Shown here one piece after another: positions 1-5,300 of a stretch of DNA of 6,781 nucleotides. Origin of the DNA: Candidatus Bathyarchaeota archaeon. Lineage in GTDB: Archaea > Thermoproteota > Bathyarchaeia > Bathyarchaeales > Bathycorpusculaceae. A program made the position numbers and the translations under genes. Numbering within the stretch: position 1 is the stretch's first letter; every line of letters begins with the position of its first letter. A model generated the notes under the pieces. The model had not been told where the DNA came from. It did no database searches and saw only the letters and a list, made by a program, of their open reading frames with translations. The stretch covers positions 1-6,781 of the forward strand of contig DAOVMU010000082.1 of the NCBI GenBank assembly GCA_030630585.1. The letters run 5' to 3'.

Positions 1-306
1 AACCTTTGCCAAGACCAAGATTTGCTACACGTAGTCTTGGCTAAGGATAAGACATTCAATGTCAATACGCCCCCATTCAAACAGTTCCTCGTGGAAAGGG
101 TTTTGATGAAAATGCAGGAAAAGGACAATGAATTAGTCACTGCCGGTCAGCTAGCACCAGACAAAATCTTCTCCTACAACATTATCCAAGAAGAAGACGA
201 GATTCACGAAATTGTGATTAGAAATTATAACGCCAACCGTTTAAGAGAACTCAAGTCAAGCATACGTTGGACATTAGAGAAAATGCATGAGAAAACAAAG
301 AGCTAG
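1..306 (+). CDS. C-terminal part of an unrecognised protein (5' end outside window)
   Basis: The reading frame is open from the first base and ends at TAG 304-306, giving 101 residues. An apparent TTG start at 22 has no ribosome binding site before it, and the frame stays open upstream, so this is most likely the end of a longer gene. The visible part is soluble and charged, with no membrane segment, no signal peptide and no cysteine cluster. The last 40 residues (acidic EEDEIHEIVIRNYNANRL followed by a Lys/Glu-rich stretch) look like a strand followed by a terminal helix. I do not recognise the family. A T-rich tract about 70 bases downstream could end its transcript. That it is a real coding region is fairly likely; its function is unknown. 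Confidence 0.6.
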   Translation, partial: NLCQDQDLLHVVLAKDKTFNVNTPPFKQFLVERVLMKMQEKDNELVTAGQLAPDKIFSYNIIQEEDEIHEIVIRNYNANRLRELKSSIRWTLEKMHEKTKS

Positions 307-374
307 GCCAAAAGAAGAAACTCATCTGAAACAGGTAAAACACAATACTTCTCAATATCTGGAAAGGTCACAGC

Positions 375-390
375 TTTTTCCTCTTTTTCT
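375..390 (+). terminator. T-rich tract, possible archaeal terminator
   Basis: Two T5 runs separated by a short pyrimidine stretch lie about 70 bases after the stop codon at 306. Archaeal RNA polymerase often terminates at such U-rich tracts without a hairpin. No stable stem precedes it, so this rests on composition only. Confidence 0.3.
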
Positions 391-500
391 ACCTATCATT
401 CGTTAAAATGGTAGCTTGACAACCTTGTTTCTCACCTTCTTGCTGGATGTTTCGCCGCACTTCTCCCTCCACCATGAAACAACATGGAACCATGATACCC

Positions 501-508
501 CTATATTT
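501..508 (+). promoter_or_regulatory. TATA-like box before the candidate structured RNA
   Basis: CTATATTT is a good archaeal TATA-box match. It predicts transcription starting near 527-533, just ahead of the first hairpin of the inverted-repeat region (538-559). No open reading frame of note follows on this strand, so if the promoter is real its product would be a non-coding RNA. Confidence 0.3.
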
Positions 509-537
509 CGGAAAAGCTTGGATAAGGCTTAATAGAC

Positions 538-707
538 ACCGTGAAAGAGTTCACAGGGTAAGAAGTATCGCAAGGCCGAAGGGCTCAAGCGCCCTTCACC
601 AACCGCCCTAGTTTTCTGCATTGCATCTCCACCGTGTTTCCACTATCGCTTCTTCTAAAGGCTCTTTTAGTGCAGTTTGAGCCCTAGAGTTTTTGCGACG
701 TACTTCT
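538..707 (+). ncRNA. Candidate structured RNA of unknown class
   Basis: This gene-free stretch (the gap is 307-770) holds nested inverted repeats. A hairpin at 538-559 has the stem GTGAA/TTCAC, extended by ACC/GGT. A long-range helix pairs AGAAGTATCGCAA (561-573) with TTGCGA-cg-TACTTCT (693-707): 13 pairs with a two-base bulge. Enclosed are a perfect 7-bp hairpin (GAAGGGC 578-584 with GCCCTTC 591-597) and a 5-bp stem (660-664 with 679-683). A TATA-like box at 501 would fit plus-strand transcription, but the stems exist on either strand, so the region could instead be a 3' region of the minus-strand DUF2148 gene ending at 771. I found no RNase P, SRP, tRNA or riboswitch hallmark. ACA directly follows the closing helix (708-710), which recalls H/ACA guide RNAs, although the enclosed loop is too long for a standard one. 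Confidence 0.3.
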
Positions 708-709
708 AC

Positions 710-721
710 AGGACATGTCCT
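710..721. repeat. 12-bp perfect palindrome
   Basis: AGGACATGTCCT is a perfect two-fold palindrome just beyond the closing helix of the candidate RNA and about 50 bases past the DUF2148 stop codon. It could be a protein-binding site or a small terminal hairpin. The sequence does not decide between these. Confidence 0.4.
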
Positions 722-770
722 CTCAAGTGCCGTATTTGCAGAAAAGCGACAGCCATCGATGTGCTTTCAT

Positions 771-1334
771 CTATCTAGGTCTGTCGAAGTAAATGTTTTT
801 GCCTCTGGCTGAGACTGGAATTCCCATGGCAACCGTTGCTTCAGGCAACAAATTCAGTTTCAAAGCAGCAGTGCCGACACGGTACATCATACGATTATCT
901 GTGTTTAACATGCTCGCAGTTTTTGCAGCTGAACCTAAGGCTATCCCCAAATCCAAAGCCTTAAAGAGACAGGTTGGCCCAAGGAAATCTTCACGCATTT
1001 CTTTCTGAATTTCATCGAACTCCTTACAGTTCCTGTAGCCACATGCTCCACAATTTAGTCCAAAACTCTTGCTTCCCCGTACTCCAATCAAAATAACCGC
1101 GTCTGAATCTCTGAGGTTTTTTGCATCCCGCGTGAAGCCTTCAATTTTCCGTTCTTCAGCCATTTCCTCCATTTTACTGGCGATAGCGTCTTTCTCCTTG
1201 CCATGAACAATTATAGTCAGAATGTCGTCGATGCCGCCTGATTTTGGGGCAGTTCTTGCAGCAACTAACGCGAGTTTTGCTACTCCTAAAACTGCCTCCC
1301 TTTCTCCATTTTCGCTTTCAACTATCGGATTCAA
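771..1334 (-). CDS. DUF2148 ferredoxin-domain protein
   Basis: The 187-residue protein matches the DUF2148 (COG4739-type) family found in anaerobic archaea and bacteria. Family hallmarks are visible in order: the N-terminal helix AVLGVAKLALVAARTAPKSGG (residues 14-34), a hydrophobic strand before VRGSKSFG, a cysteine cluster NCGACGYRNCKEF with Cys95, Cys98 and Cys103, a fourth cysteine in GPTC (Cys122), KALDLGIALGSAAKTAS (125-141), TDNRMMYRVG (145-154) and the ending GIPVSARGKNIYFDR. Four such cysteines suit one [4Fe-4S] cluster. The reaction is not known to me; electron transfer in the cytoplasm is an inference. The start is TTG with GGTGG a few bases upstream; an in-frame TGA a few codons further upstream excludes a much longer protein. 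A TATA box at 1367-1375 suggests it is transcribed on its own. Confidence 0.9.
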   Translation of the reverse strand: MNPIVESENGEREAVLGVAKLALVAARTAPKSGGIDDILTIIVHGKEKDAIASKMEEMAEERKIEGFTRDAKNLRDSDAVILIGVRGSKSFGLNCGACGYRNCKEFDEIQKEMREDFLGPTCLFKALDLGIALGSAAKTASMLNTDNRMMYRVGTAALKLNLLPEATVAMGIPVSARGKNIYFDRPR

Positions 1335-1366
1335 CTTCCACCACTTACCGAATCATAAGTTAACCC

Positions 1367-1375
1367 TTTAAAATA
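1367..1375 (-). promoter_or_regulatory. TATA box of the DUF2148 gene
   Basis: On the minus strand TATTTTAAA lies about 37 bases before the TTG start at 1334. It predicts transcription starting near 1345, which would leave a leader of about ten bases that includes the GGTGG ribosome binding site. The sequence and spacing both fit archaeal promoters. Confidence 0.5.
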
Positions 1376-1396
1376 CGCTGACTTGGTTTAAGAGTT

Positions 1397-1534
1397 TTAA
1401 GTTATTGTTCTGAAAACTGTCTCCAGCATCTCGACTATTTCGTTTAGCTGACCTGTGTATATGCCTACAGCTAGGAAGGAAACACCTAAAAGGAGTAATA
1501 ATGCGCCTATTACTCTGCGTTCTGGAACATCCAT
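1397..1534 (-). CDS. 45-residue single-helix membrane protein downstream of thioredoxin
   Basis: The small gene starts at ATG 1532-1534, only six bases after the thioredoxin stop. GTGAG, overlapping that stop codon, is a well-placed ribosome binding site. The protein begins MDVPERR, has one hydrophobic helix (about residues 8-26, VIGALLLLLGVSFLAVGIY) and ends in an amphipathic segment with Glu at 32, 35 and 38. The two arginines before the helix suggest the N-terminus faces the cytoplasm. There are no cysteines, so it is not a thiol partner itself. The tight spacing and own ribosome binding site argue that it is real and co-translated with thioredoxin; it might dock a redox protein or substrate at the membrane. 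I do not recognise a family. Confidence 0.7.
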   Translation of the reverse strand: MDVPERRVIGALLLLLGVSFLAVGIYTGQLNEIVEMLETVFRTIT

Positions 1535-1540
1535 GGGCTC

Positions 1541-1975
1541 TCACTTCAAATGTTTTTTCAATCGTGCTTCAATTTGGCCCTTTGGAACCAGTCCAACAAT
1601 TCTGTCAACTTCTTTCCCATTTCCAATTATTAATAACGTTGGGATACCGAAGATTTGGAAATGCCCTGCAGTTCTAGGGTTTTCGTCAACATTAAGCTTC
1701 CCAAACAAAACTCTTCCAGAAAACTCCTTTGCCAATTCCTCAACTACAGGAGCTATGACTACACATGGAGCACACCATGGTGCCCAACAATCAATTAAAA
1801 CCAATGAATTTTTACTGACCATTTCGTTGAAGTTTGAATCCGTCACGTGAACTGGTTTAGCGTTCATTCCCTGCTTCTTCTCCTTCAGTCTCATGAGTTC
1901 CTTTAGCTTCTTTTCTTTGATACGCCTCAGTTCTTCATCTTCCTCAGATATAAATTGTTCGTGTTCACGGTTCAT
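1541..1975 (-). CDS. trxA: Thioredoxin with charged N-terminal extension
   Basis: This 144-residue protein is a thioredoxin: a cytoplasmic disulfide reductant normally recycled by a thioredoxin reductase (none in the window). The active site WCAPC lies at 67-71. The buried aspartate is Asp62 (LIDCWAPWC), the cis-proline is Pro112 in GIPT, and NVDENP (95-100) is also typical. Residues 1-38 form an extension rich in Glu, Lys and Arg (EELRRIKEKKLKELMRLKEKK) that should be a single charged helix; similar extensions occur in other archaeal thioredoxins. Cys63 is an additional cysteine. I chose ATG at 1975 because GTGAG lies seven bases upstream. An in-frame TTG at 2008 would add 11 residues but lacks a ribosome binding site. 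The small membrane protein gene follows six bases after the stop. Confidence 0.95.
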   Translation of the reverse strand: MNREHEQFISEEDEELRRIKEKKLKELMRLKEKKQGMNAKPVHVTDSNFNEMVSKNSLVLIDCWAPWCAPCVVIAPVVEELAKEFSGRVLFGKLNVDENPRTAGHFQIFGIPTLLIIGNGKEVDRIVGLVPKGQIEARLKKHLK

Positions 1976-2010
1976 TTCTTGACTCACGTCACTAGCACTT
2001 TTCAACAATT

Positions 2011-2037
2011 GGCTTTATCACTAATAAAGGTGAAGCC
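2011..2037. promoter_or_regulatory. Interrupted inverted repeat and TATA-like element before thioredoxin
   Basis: GGCT and TCAC on the left are mirrored by GTGA and AGCC on the right, giving an imperfect palindrome over 27 bases. On the minus strand CCTTTATTAG (2021-2030) inside it is a plausible TATA box about 50 bases before the thioredoxin ATG. The palindrome therefore covers the presumed promoter and could be an operator. It also lies between thioredoxin and the divergent nikR-like relic, so it may be a leftover of regulator autocontrol. This is weak evidence. Confidence 0.3.
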
Positions 2038-2084
2038 AAACTTTACAGTGCAAAGTCTGTTCTAATCCCTAGAGAAAAAATACT

Positions 2085-2491
2085 GTAAGGCTTCAAGTCT
2101 TTCAAGTTTCCGATAGATCTACTAAGGGATTTTGATGAAACAATCCTTAAAACGGGATATAGAAGCCGTTCCAAGACTGTTCAGGAAGCGGTTAGAATAT
2201 TTGTTTCTGAGAGAAGTGGCTTAAAGAAGAAAAAGGCATACAAGCGGGAGTTCTGATGATGCTTTGTGATCATGAAGTTAGGGGACATGAAAACGCGCTT
2301 AGGATATACAGCATCATTATAGTCATATTATTTGTTTAACCATGTATATTCACTTAAGCGAAAGGAACTGTTTAGAAGCAATAGCCGTCAAGGGTGATGT
2401 CCTTGATATTAGGAAGCTAAGCGATGAGTTAGCCGCAAAGAAAGGAGGAAAAATACTCAAAACAATGATTGTCTCTGTTCAGCCTTCTTAA
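2085..2491 (+). pseudogene. nikR: Decayed nikR-like nickel-responsive regulator
   Basis: No single frame is open, but joining frames rebuilds a NikR-type protein. Segment 1 (2085-2105) reads VRLQVFQ. Segment 2 (from 2107) reads FPIDLLRDFDETILKTGYRS and on through SKTVQEAVRIFVS, a ribbon-helix-helix DNA-binding domain. Segment 3 (from about 2211) reads EKWLKEEKGIQAGVLMML, then CDHEVRGHENALRI. Segment 4 (from 2309) reads QHHYSHIICLTMYIHLSER, then NCLEAIAVKGDVLDIRKLSDE to the TAA at 2491, the metal-binding ACT-like domain. Known NikR nickel ligands are three histidines and one cysteine. Here the first His (QHH), the later His (MYIH) and the Cys (NCLE) remain, but the HxH motif reads YxH. The breaks at GAGAGA (near 2209) and ATATA (2304-2308) look like two-base duplications; another shift lies near 2106. 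No start codon is seen. Its stop abuts the nadA stop. Confidence 0.85.
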
Positions 2492-3400
2492 TCATTTCAG
2501 CTCAAACATTTTTTCTAGGGCTTTCCGAGCTTTTTTTGCTACAGGCTCAGGAACAGTAATCACATACTTTTCTTCTTTCAAGGATGTGTAAAGTCTTTCA
2601 AGAGTGTTCAACTTCATATTCGGACAAACAGCATCCTCATAAGCTGAAACAAACTGTTTCCCAGGATTCTCCTTTTTTAGTCGATGGATAATTCCTTCTT
2701 CAGTGGCAACAATAAAAGTTTCGGCATTGCTTTTCTTTGCGTGTCTGCACATTTGCGAGGTGCTTCCAATAAAATCAGCTATGTCCTGCATTTCAACTGT
2801 GCATTCAGGATGAACCATAACAATGGCATCTGGATACTTCAGTTTAAGTACATGAACATCTTCAGGCTGAAAAAGCATATGGGTTGGGCAGAAGCCTCTT
2901 TCAGGAATTGGAATAATAGTTTTTCCTGTCTTTCTACGGACATACTCAGCTAGGTTATGATCCGGTCCGAAAAGCACTGTTTCAGCATTCACCGAATTCA
3001 CGACTTTTACAGCGTTTGCCGATGTACAGCATACATCACAATAAGCTTTAACTGAAGCCAGAGTGTTCACGTACAAAACCACGGGCGCAAGCGGATAAAG
3101 CACTTTCCACCTCTTAATTTGTTCAACTGTAAGCATCTGAGCCATAGGACAACGTGCACCAAGCGTCGGCAGCAGAACCTTCTTGTCCGGGTTCAGAATT
3201 GCTGCAGATTCAGCCATAAAATCCACAGCTGAAAACACTATGATTTTTGCCTCTTTTTCTTCCATCGCTCTTCTGCTTAAACCTATGCTATCCCCAACGT
3301 AATCTGCAATATCTTGAATCTCTGGCCTCTGATAATTGTGAGCCAAGATTATTGCCTTCTTATCTCTTTTCAGCCTATCTATCTTCTCAACGAGAGTCAT
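2492..3400 (-). CDS. nadA: Quinolinate synthase NadA
   Basis: NadA condenses iminoaspartate with dihydroxyacetone phosphate to give quinolinate, the precursor of NAD, using an oxygen-sensitive [4Fe-4S] cluster. The 302-residue length fits archaeal NadA. Motifs seen: AHNYQRPEIQDIADYVGDS (20-38), the three cluster cysteines Cys84 (GARCPMA), Cys171 (GFCPTH) and Cys259 (DAVCPNMK), plus CCTSANA (124-130), FGPDHNLA, VHPEC (196-200) and STSQM (213-217). The frame continues 70 codons further upstream to 3610. I chose ATG at 3400 because homology begins there, the length becomes normal, and a TATA box lies at 3451-3458. The added 70 residues resemble nothing I know. nadB and nadC are absent from the window. 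The gene is convergent with, and abuts, the nikR relic. Confidence 0.95.
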   Translation of the reverse strand: MTLVEKIDRLKRDKKAIILAHNYQRPEIQDIADYVGDSIGLSRRAMEEKEAKIIVFSAVDFMAESAAILNPDKKVLLPTLGARCPMAQMLTVEQIKRWKVLYPLAPVVLYVNTLASVKAYCDVCCTSANAVKVVNSVNAETVLFGPDHNLAEYVRRKTGKTIIPIPERGFCPTHMLFQPEDVHVLKLKYPDAIVMVHPECTVEMQDIADFIGSTSQMCRHAKKSNAETFIVATEEGIIHRLKKENPGKQFVSAYEDAVCPNMKLNTLERLYTSLKEEKYVITVPEPVAKKARKALEKMFELK

Positions 3401-3610
3401 CACTTTCGCCTTAAGCACATAATTTGTGAAGCCTTCTAATCGTACAGACAGATATATGCCTTTACCCAAGAAACACAGTCTCGCCTTATTCTCAAAAGCC
3501 GAAGCCGTCCACTGCGCTAAATCAACGAAAGTCATGTCAACTAGGTCATCCTGTGATGTAGCATCCAGTCTACGCAGTTCACACCTACAGACAAGATTTC
3601 TATTCATCAA
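3401..3610 (-). other. Open frame continuous with nadA, probably untranslated
   Basis: The nadA frame stays open for 70 codons upstream (from ATG at 3610). The encoded stretch is unlike NadA, and a TATA-like box at 3451-3458 falls within it. It is probably a chance open frame in the upstream region, though an unusual N-terminal extension or a gene remnant (MTFVDLAQWTASAFENKARL onward) cannot be excluded. Confidence 0.4.
3451..3458 (-). promoter_or_regulatory. TATA box of nadA
   Basis: On the minus strand GGCATATATC, preceded by the purine-rich GTAAA that may serve as the BRE, lies about 52 bases before ATG 3400. It predicts a start of transcription near 3428 and a leader of roughly 28 bases. 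This supports the short form of NadA. Confidence 0.45.
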
Positions 3611-4263
3611 TAAATCAGGATTCTCGTCACAAACGCTTGAATTAAAATGTCCATATAGATCTGAGAGTTTAACTATTATAGAGTGAGCTTCGTTTCATAT
3701 ATTGCTTAGTAATACTAAGGAGAACGAGTAAATGCTGATGCCGCTCAGCTCTAGGTCGGTTTTCTATGGACTAGAATGTCGTAAGGGAAAAAATCATCCA
3801 ATGCTATGGTAAATTTTATGTTTTCTTTGTTCTTACTTGAACTTGTGTCTAGGTTTTTTTTCATTTTTTATCACGGCTTTACGATGTCTGAAGTCTTAAT
3901 AAACGTTTCTCCCAATTTGTTCAACTACACTACAAAATCCCTGCGCTTCACAGCATATGCAAACACGCCAACTAACGATTTCCTTTTTTCCGGAACAGGT
4001 TACTTTTTGCGGTTTTTCAGACGAACATTGTATTTAGGGGTTATCTTCCTTTTTATGATCTTCTAGTCCAACTTTGATGAGGTCTTCCGGGGGGGAAATG
4101 AAACAGAGCAAAATCGAACGGTGGTTTAGAAAAGTACATGTTTGATTTCTCTTGGAAACTATACCGAAATGGTTTCTGAAAAGCTGAAGAAGTTATGTTC
4201 TCTGCATTTGCAGTCGAAAAGCTGAAGTCTGAATAGGGCTAATACTATTGTCTGGTGACTTGT
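3611..4263. other. Long stretch without a convincing gene
   Basis: About 650 AT-rich bases between divergent nadA and the GYD gene. Seen here: a 5-bp hairpin CTTAG/CTAAG (3705-3719), a 26-codon frame at 3732 preceded by AAGGAG, a phenylalanine-rich frame at 3806-4066 that looks accidental, a G7 run near 4090, and repeats at 4178-4227. One minus-strand frame across about 3750-4065 gives gene-like pieces (for example SLVGVFAYAVKRRDFVV) but is cut by several stops. It might be a heavily decayed gene. I cannot name it. Confidence 0.5.
4178..4227 (+). repeat. 12-base direct repeats flanking a palindrome, upstream of the GYD gene
   Basis: GAAAAGCTGAAG occurs at 4178-4189 and exactly again at 4216-4227. 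Between them lies CTGCATTTGCAG (4202-4213), a palindrome with 5-bp arms. The block ends 36 bases before the GYD start codon, where an archaeal regulator could act. It could also be a remnant of a small decayed coding repeat. Confidence 0.4.
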
Positions 4264-4554
4264 ATGCCCTACTATATTCTGTTATCGAATCTGACGGATG
4301 AGGGATGGAAAACCGTTAGGGAAAGGCCTGAAAGGATCAAGGAAGTCAACCGGGAGCTTGAAGCCTTTGGTGTACGAGTAATTCGTCAATATGCTGTCTT
4401 GGGACCTTACGACTTTGTAAATATTGTGGAGGCTCCAAACAACGAAACCATTGCCAAGATATCCATTGAACTCGGCTTCAGAGGAACCATCAAAATCATC
4501 AGCATGGCTGCAATCCCCATAGACGAGTTTATAGCGGCAGTAAAGAAAAGCTAG
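4264..4554 (+). CDS. GYD-domain protein
   Basis: The 96-residue protein starts MPYYILLSNLTDEGWKTVRE and fits the GYD family (Pfam GYD type), small cytoplasmic proteins expected to form a ferredoxin-like alpha/beta fold. Visible hallmarks are the opening strand with LTDEG (residues 9-13), RPERIKEVNRELEAFG (20-35), the signature LGPYDFVNIVEAPNNETIAK (46-65) with YD at 49-50, and the closing strand before a final helix (PIDEFIAAVKKS). The biochemical role of the family is not established. ATG at 4264 is chosen because GGTGA (4254-4258) lies five bases upstream; the in-frame GTG at 4255 would overlap that site. It stands alone; a T-rich tract follows the stop codon. Confidence 0.88.
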   Translation: MPYYILLSNLTDEGWKTVRERPERIKEVNRELEAFGVRVIRQYAVLGPYDFVNIVEAPNNETIAKISIELGFRGTIKIISMAAIPIDEFIAAVKKS

Positions 4555-4576
4555 AATCCTTCAAGCCTCAACCTCC

Positions 4577-4587
4577 TTTTCTTTTTT
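4577..4587 (+). terminator. T-rich tract after the GYD gene
   Basis: T4 and T6 runs separated by one C start about 20 bases after the TAG at 4554. They are bracketed by the short complementary pair TCAAG and CTTGA. This is typical of archaeal termination at U-rich sequence. Confidence 0.4.
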
Positions 4588-4835
4588 CATTCTTGAGAAC
4601 TGATTTCAAATTCATATCTTCTTTATGATTTGACAATCTTCTTTACTTATTATGCGTGTCCGATGAACGTGTGAATCAGGTTTGAACCACCTAGGAAAAC
4701 CAATATACTCCCTTGATTGTTCATGAAGAATTACGGAAATCGGATGGCAGAACAGGAGTCAAACCATGTTTTTTCGTCACATCATTGCTTTTGGGAGAAA
4801 GCATTCTGAGGTCTTAAAGGATGATTTGTAGCTTT

Positions 4836-5108
4836 CTAATATTCCGTTTCTTTCTCCTCAACAGCTTCTATTCTTGAGAACGCTTTTTTTATTCCTAGGT
4901 GAACTGCTAAAGCTGTAAAAACAGCTATTCCGGTTATGAGGAAGGAAGCAGAAAAGGTTACGAGTTGTTTTCTTAAAGTTCCATCGAGTGTTTGAAAGGA
5001 AAGAAAGGCTAGATAGAAGGAGAGGGAAATGCATATCACTATGAAAAAGAGGGTAACAGCTTCAATTTTCCAACGGAGCACAGCTTTTTCAGTCAAAGCT
5101 TGAACCAA
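4836..5108 (-). CDS. Small two-helix membrane protein, unknown function
   Basis: The 90-residue protein has two hydrophobic helices: about residues 15-37 (IEAVTLFFIVICISLSFYLA onward) and 49-72 (LVTFSASFLITGIAVFTALA onward). A short polar loop with TLDGTLRKQ joins them, and a charged acidic tail (EAVEEKETEY) ends the protein. Basic residues before helix 1 and after helix 2 place both ends in the cytoplasm. No catalytic motif or cysteine pair is seen, and I recognise no family. The start is uncertain: TTG at 5108 has no ribosome binding site but lies about 27 bases from an AT-rich promoter-like element (5131-5139), which would suit a leaderless mRNA; TTG at 5096 is an alternative. The gene lies downstream of the 5301-5978 gene on the same strand, over 120 bases away. 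Confidence 0.6.
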   Translation of the reverse strand: MVQALTEKAVLRWKIEAVTLFFIVICISLSFYLAFLSFQTLDGTLRKQLVTFSASFLITGIAVFTALAVHLGIKKAFSRIEAVEEKETEY

Positions 5109-5130
5109 AGATTATTTTGTTTGCTATCCG

Positions 5131-5139
5131 AAAAAGCTT
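5131..5139 (-). promoter_or_regulatory. Weak promoter-like element before the two-helix membrane protein
   Basis: On the minus strand AAGCTTTTT is centred about 27 bases from the TTG start at 5108, the spacing expected for leaderless archaeal transcripts. It is not a good TATA consensus match. Confidence 0.25.
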
Positions 5140-5231
5140 ATGAACCCTGAATTCTAATTGAAACTACATTTTGAAGAGTTGCGCGTGTCGCCATTCAGAG
5201 CCCTAAACAAATGTACCATAAGATCTCTATT

Positions 5232-5300
5232 TTACAGAGACAGCATCTTGCTGGTGACTCCGCTTATTGGAATGATCTTGATTTCCCCTGTTTTCAAGTG
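5232..5300 (-). pseudogene. In-frame 22-codon tail after a UGA stop
   Basis: Directly after the TGA at 5301-5303 the same frame continues for 22 sense codons to TAA at 5232-5234, reading HLKTGEIKIIPISGVTSKM and ending LSL. The preceding protein ends VIYTPIYEARC. A strand with YEAR, then KTGE, then a hydrophobic strand and SGVT is the look of a natural beta-rich C-terminus. The tail therefore seems cut off by a stop codon. The simplest history is CGA (Arg) to TGA. Readthrough or recoding cannot be ruled out. Confidence 0.55.

Noticed and set aside
350..540. RNase P RNA, suggested by GGAAAGGTC near 361 and AAGGCTTAA near 524
   Set aside because: The two segments do not form the universal P4 helix and the spacing is too short; other conserved blocks are missing.
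3730..3800. Possible tRNA, from a D-arm-like CTCAGCTCTAGGTCGG
   Set aside because: No T-arm GGTTC motif and no acceptor stem could be paired.
3732..3812. 26-codon frame MLMPLSSRSVFYGLECRK... preceded by AAGGAG
   Set aside because: The spacing is long, the sequence has no recognisable feature, and a purine-rich hexamer is expected by chance in this AT-rich gap.
3750..4065. Minus-strand frame with gene-like pieces (SLVGVFAYAVKRRDFVV)
   Set aside because: Several in-frame stops and no family resemblance; AT-rich sequence readily yields Lys-rich pieces. Kept only as a possible decayed gene in the gap description.
3806..4066. 86-codon plus-strand frame
   Set aside because: The translation is extremely rich in Phe and Leu without a clean membrane-helix pattern, it lacks a ribosome binding site, and it lies in AT-rich sequence that gives such frames by chance.
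4640..4810. Short plus-strand frames between the GYD gene and the two-helix membrane protein
   Set aside because: None exceeds about 40 codons, none has a ribosome binding site, and no protein pattern is visible.
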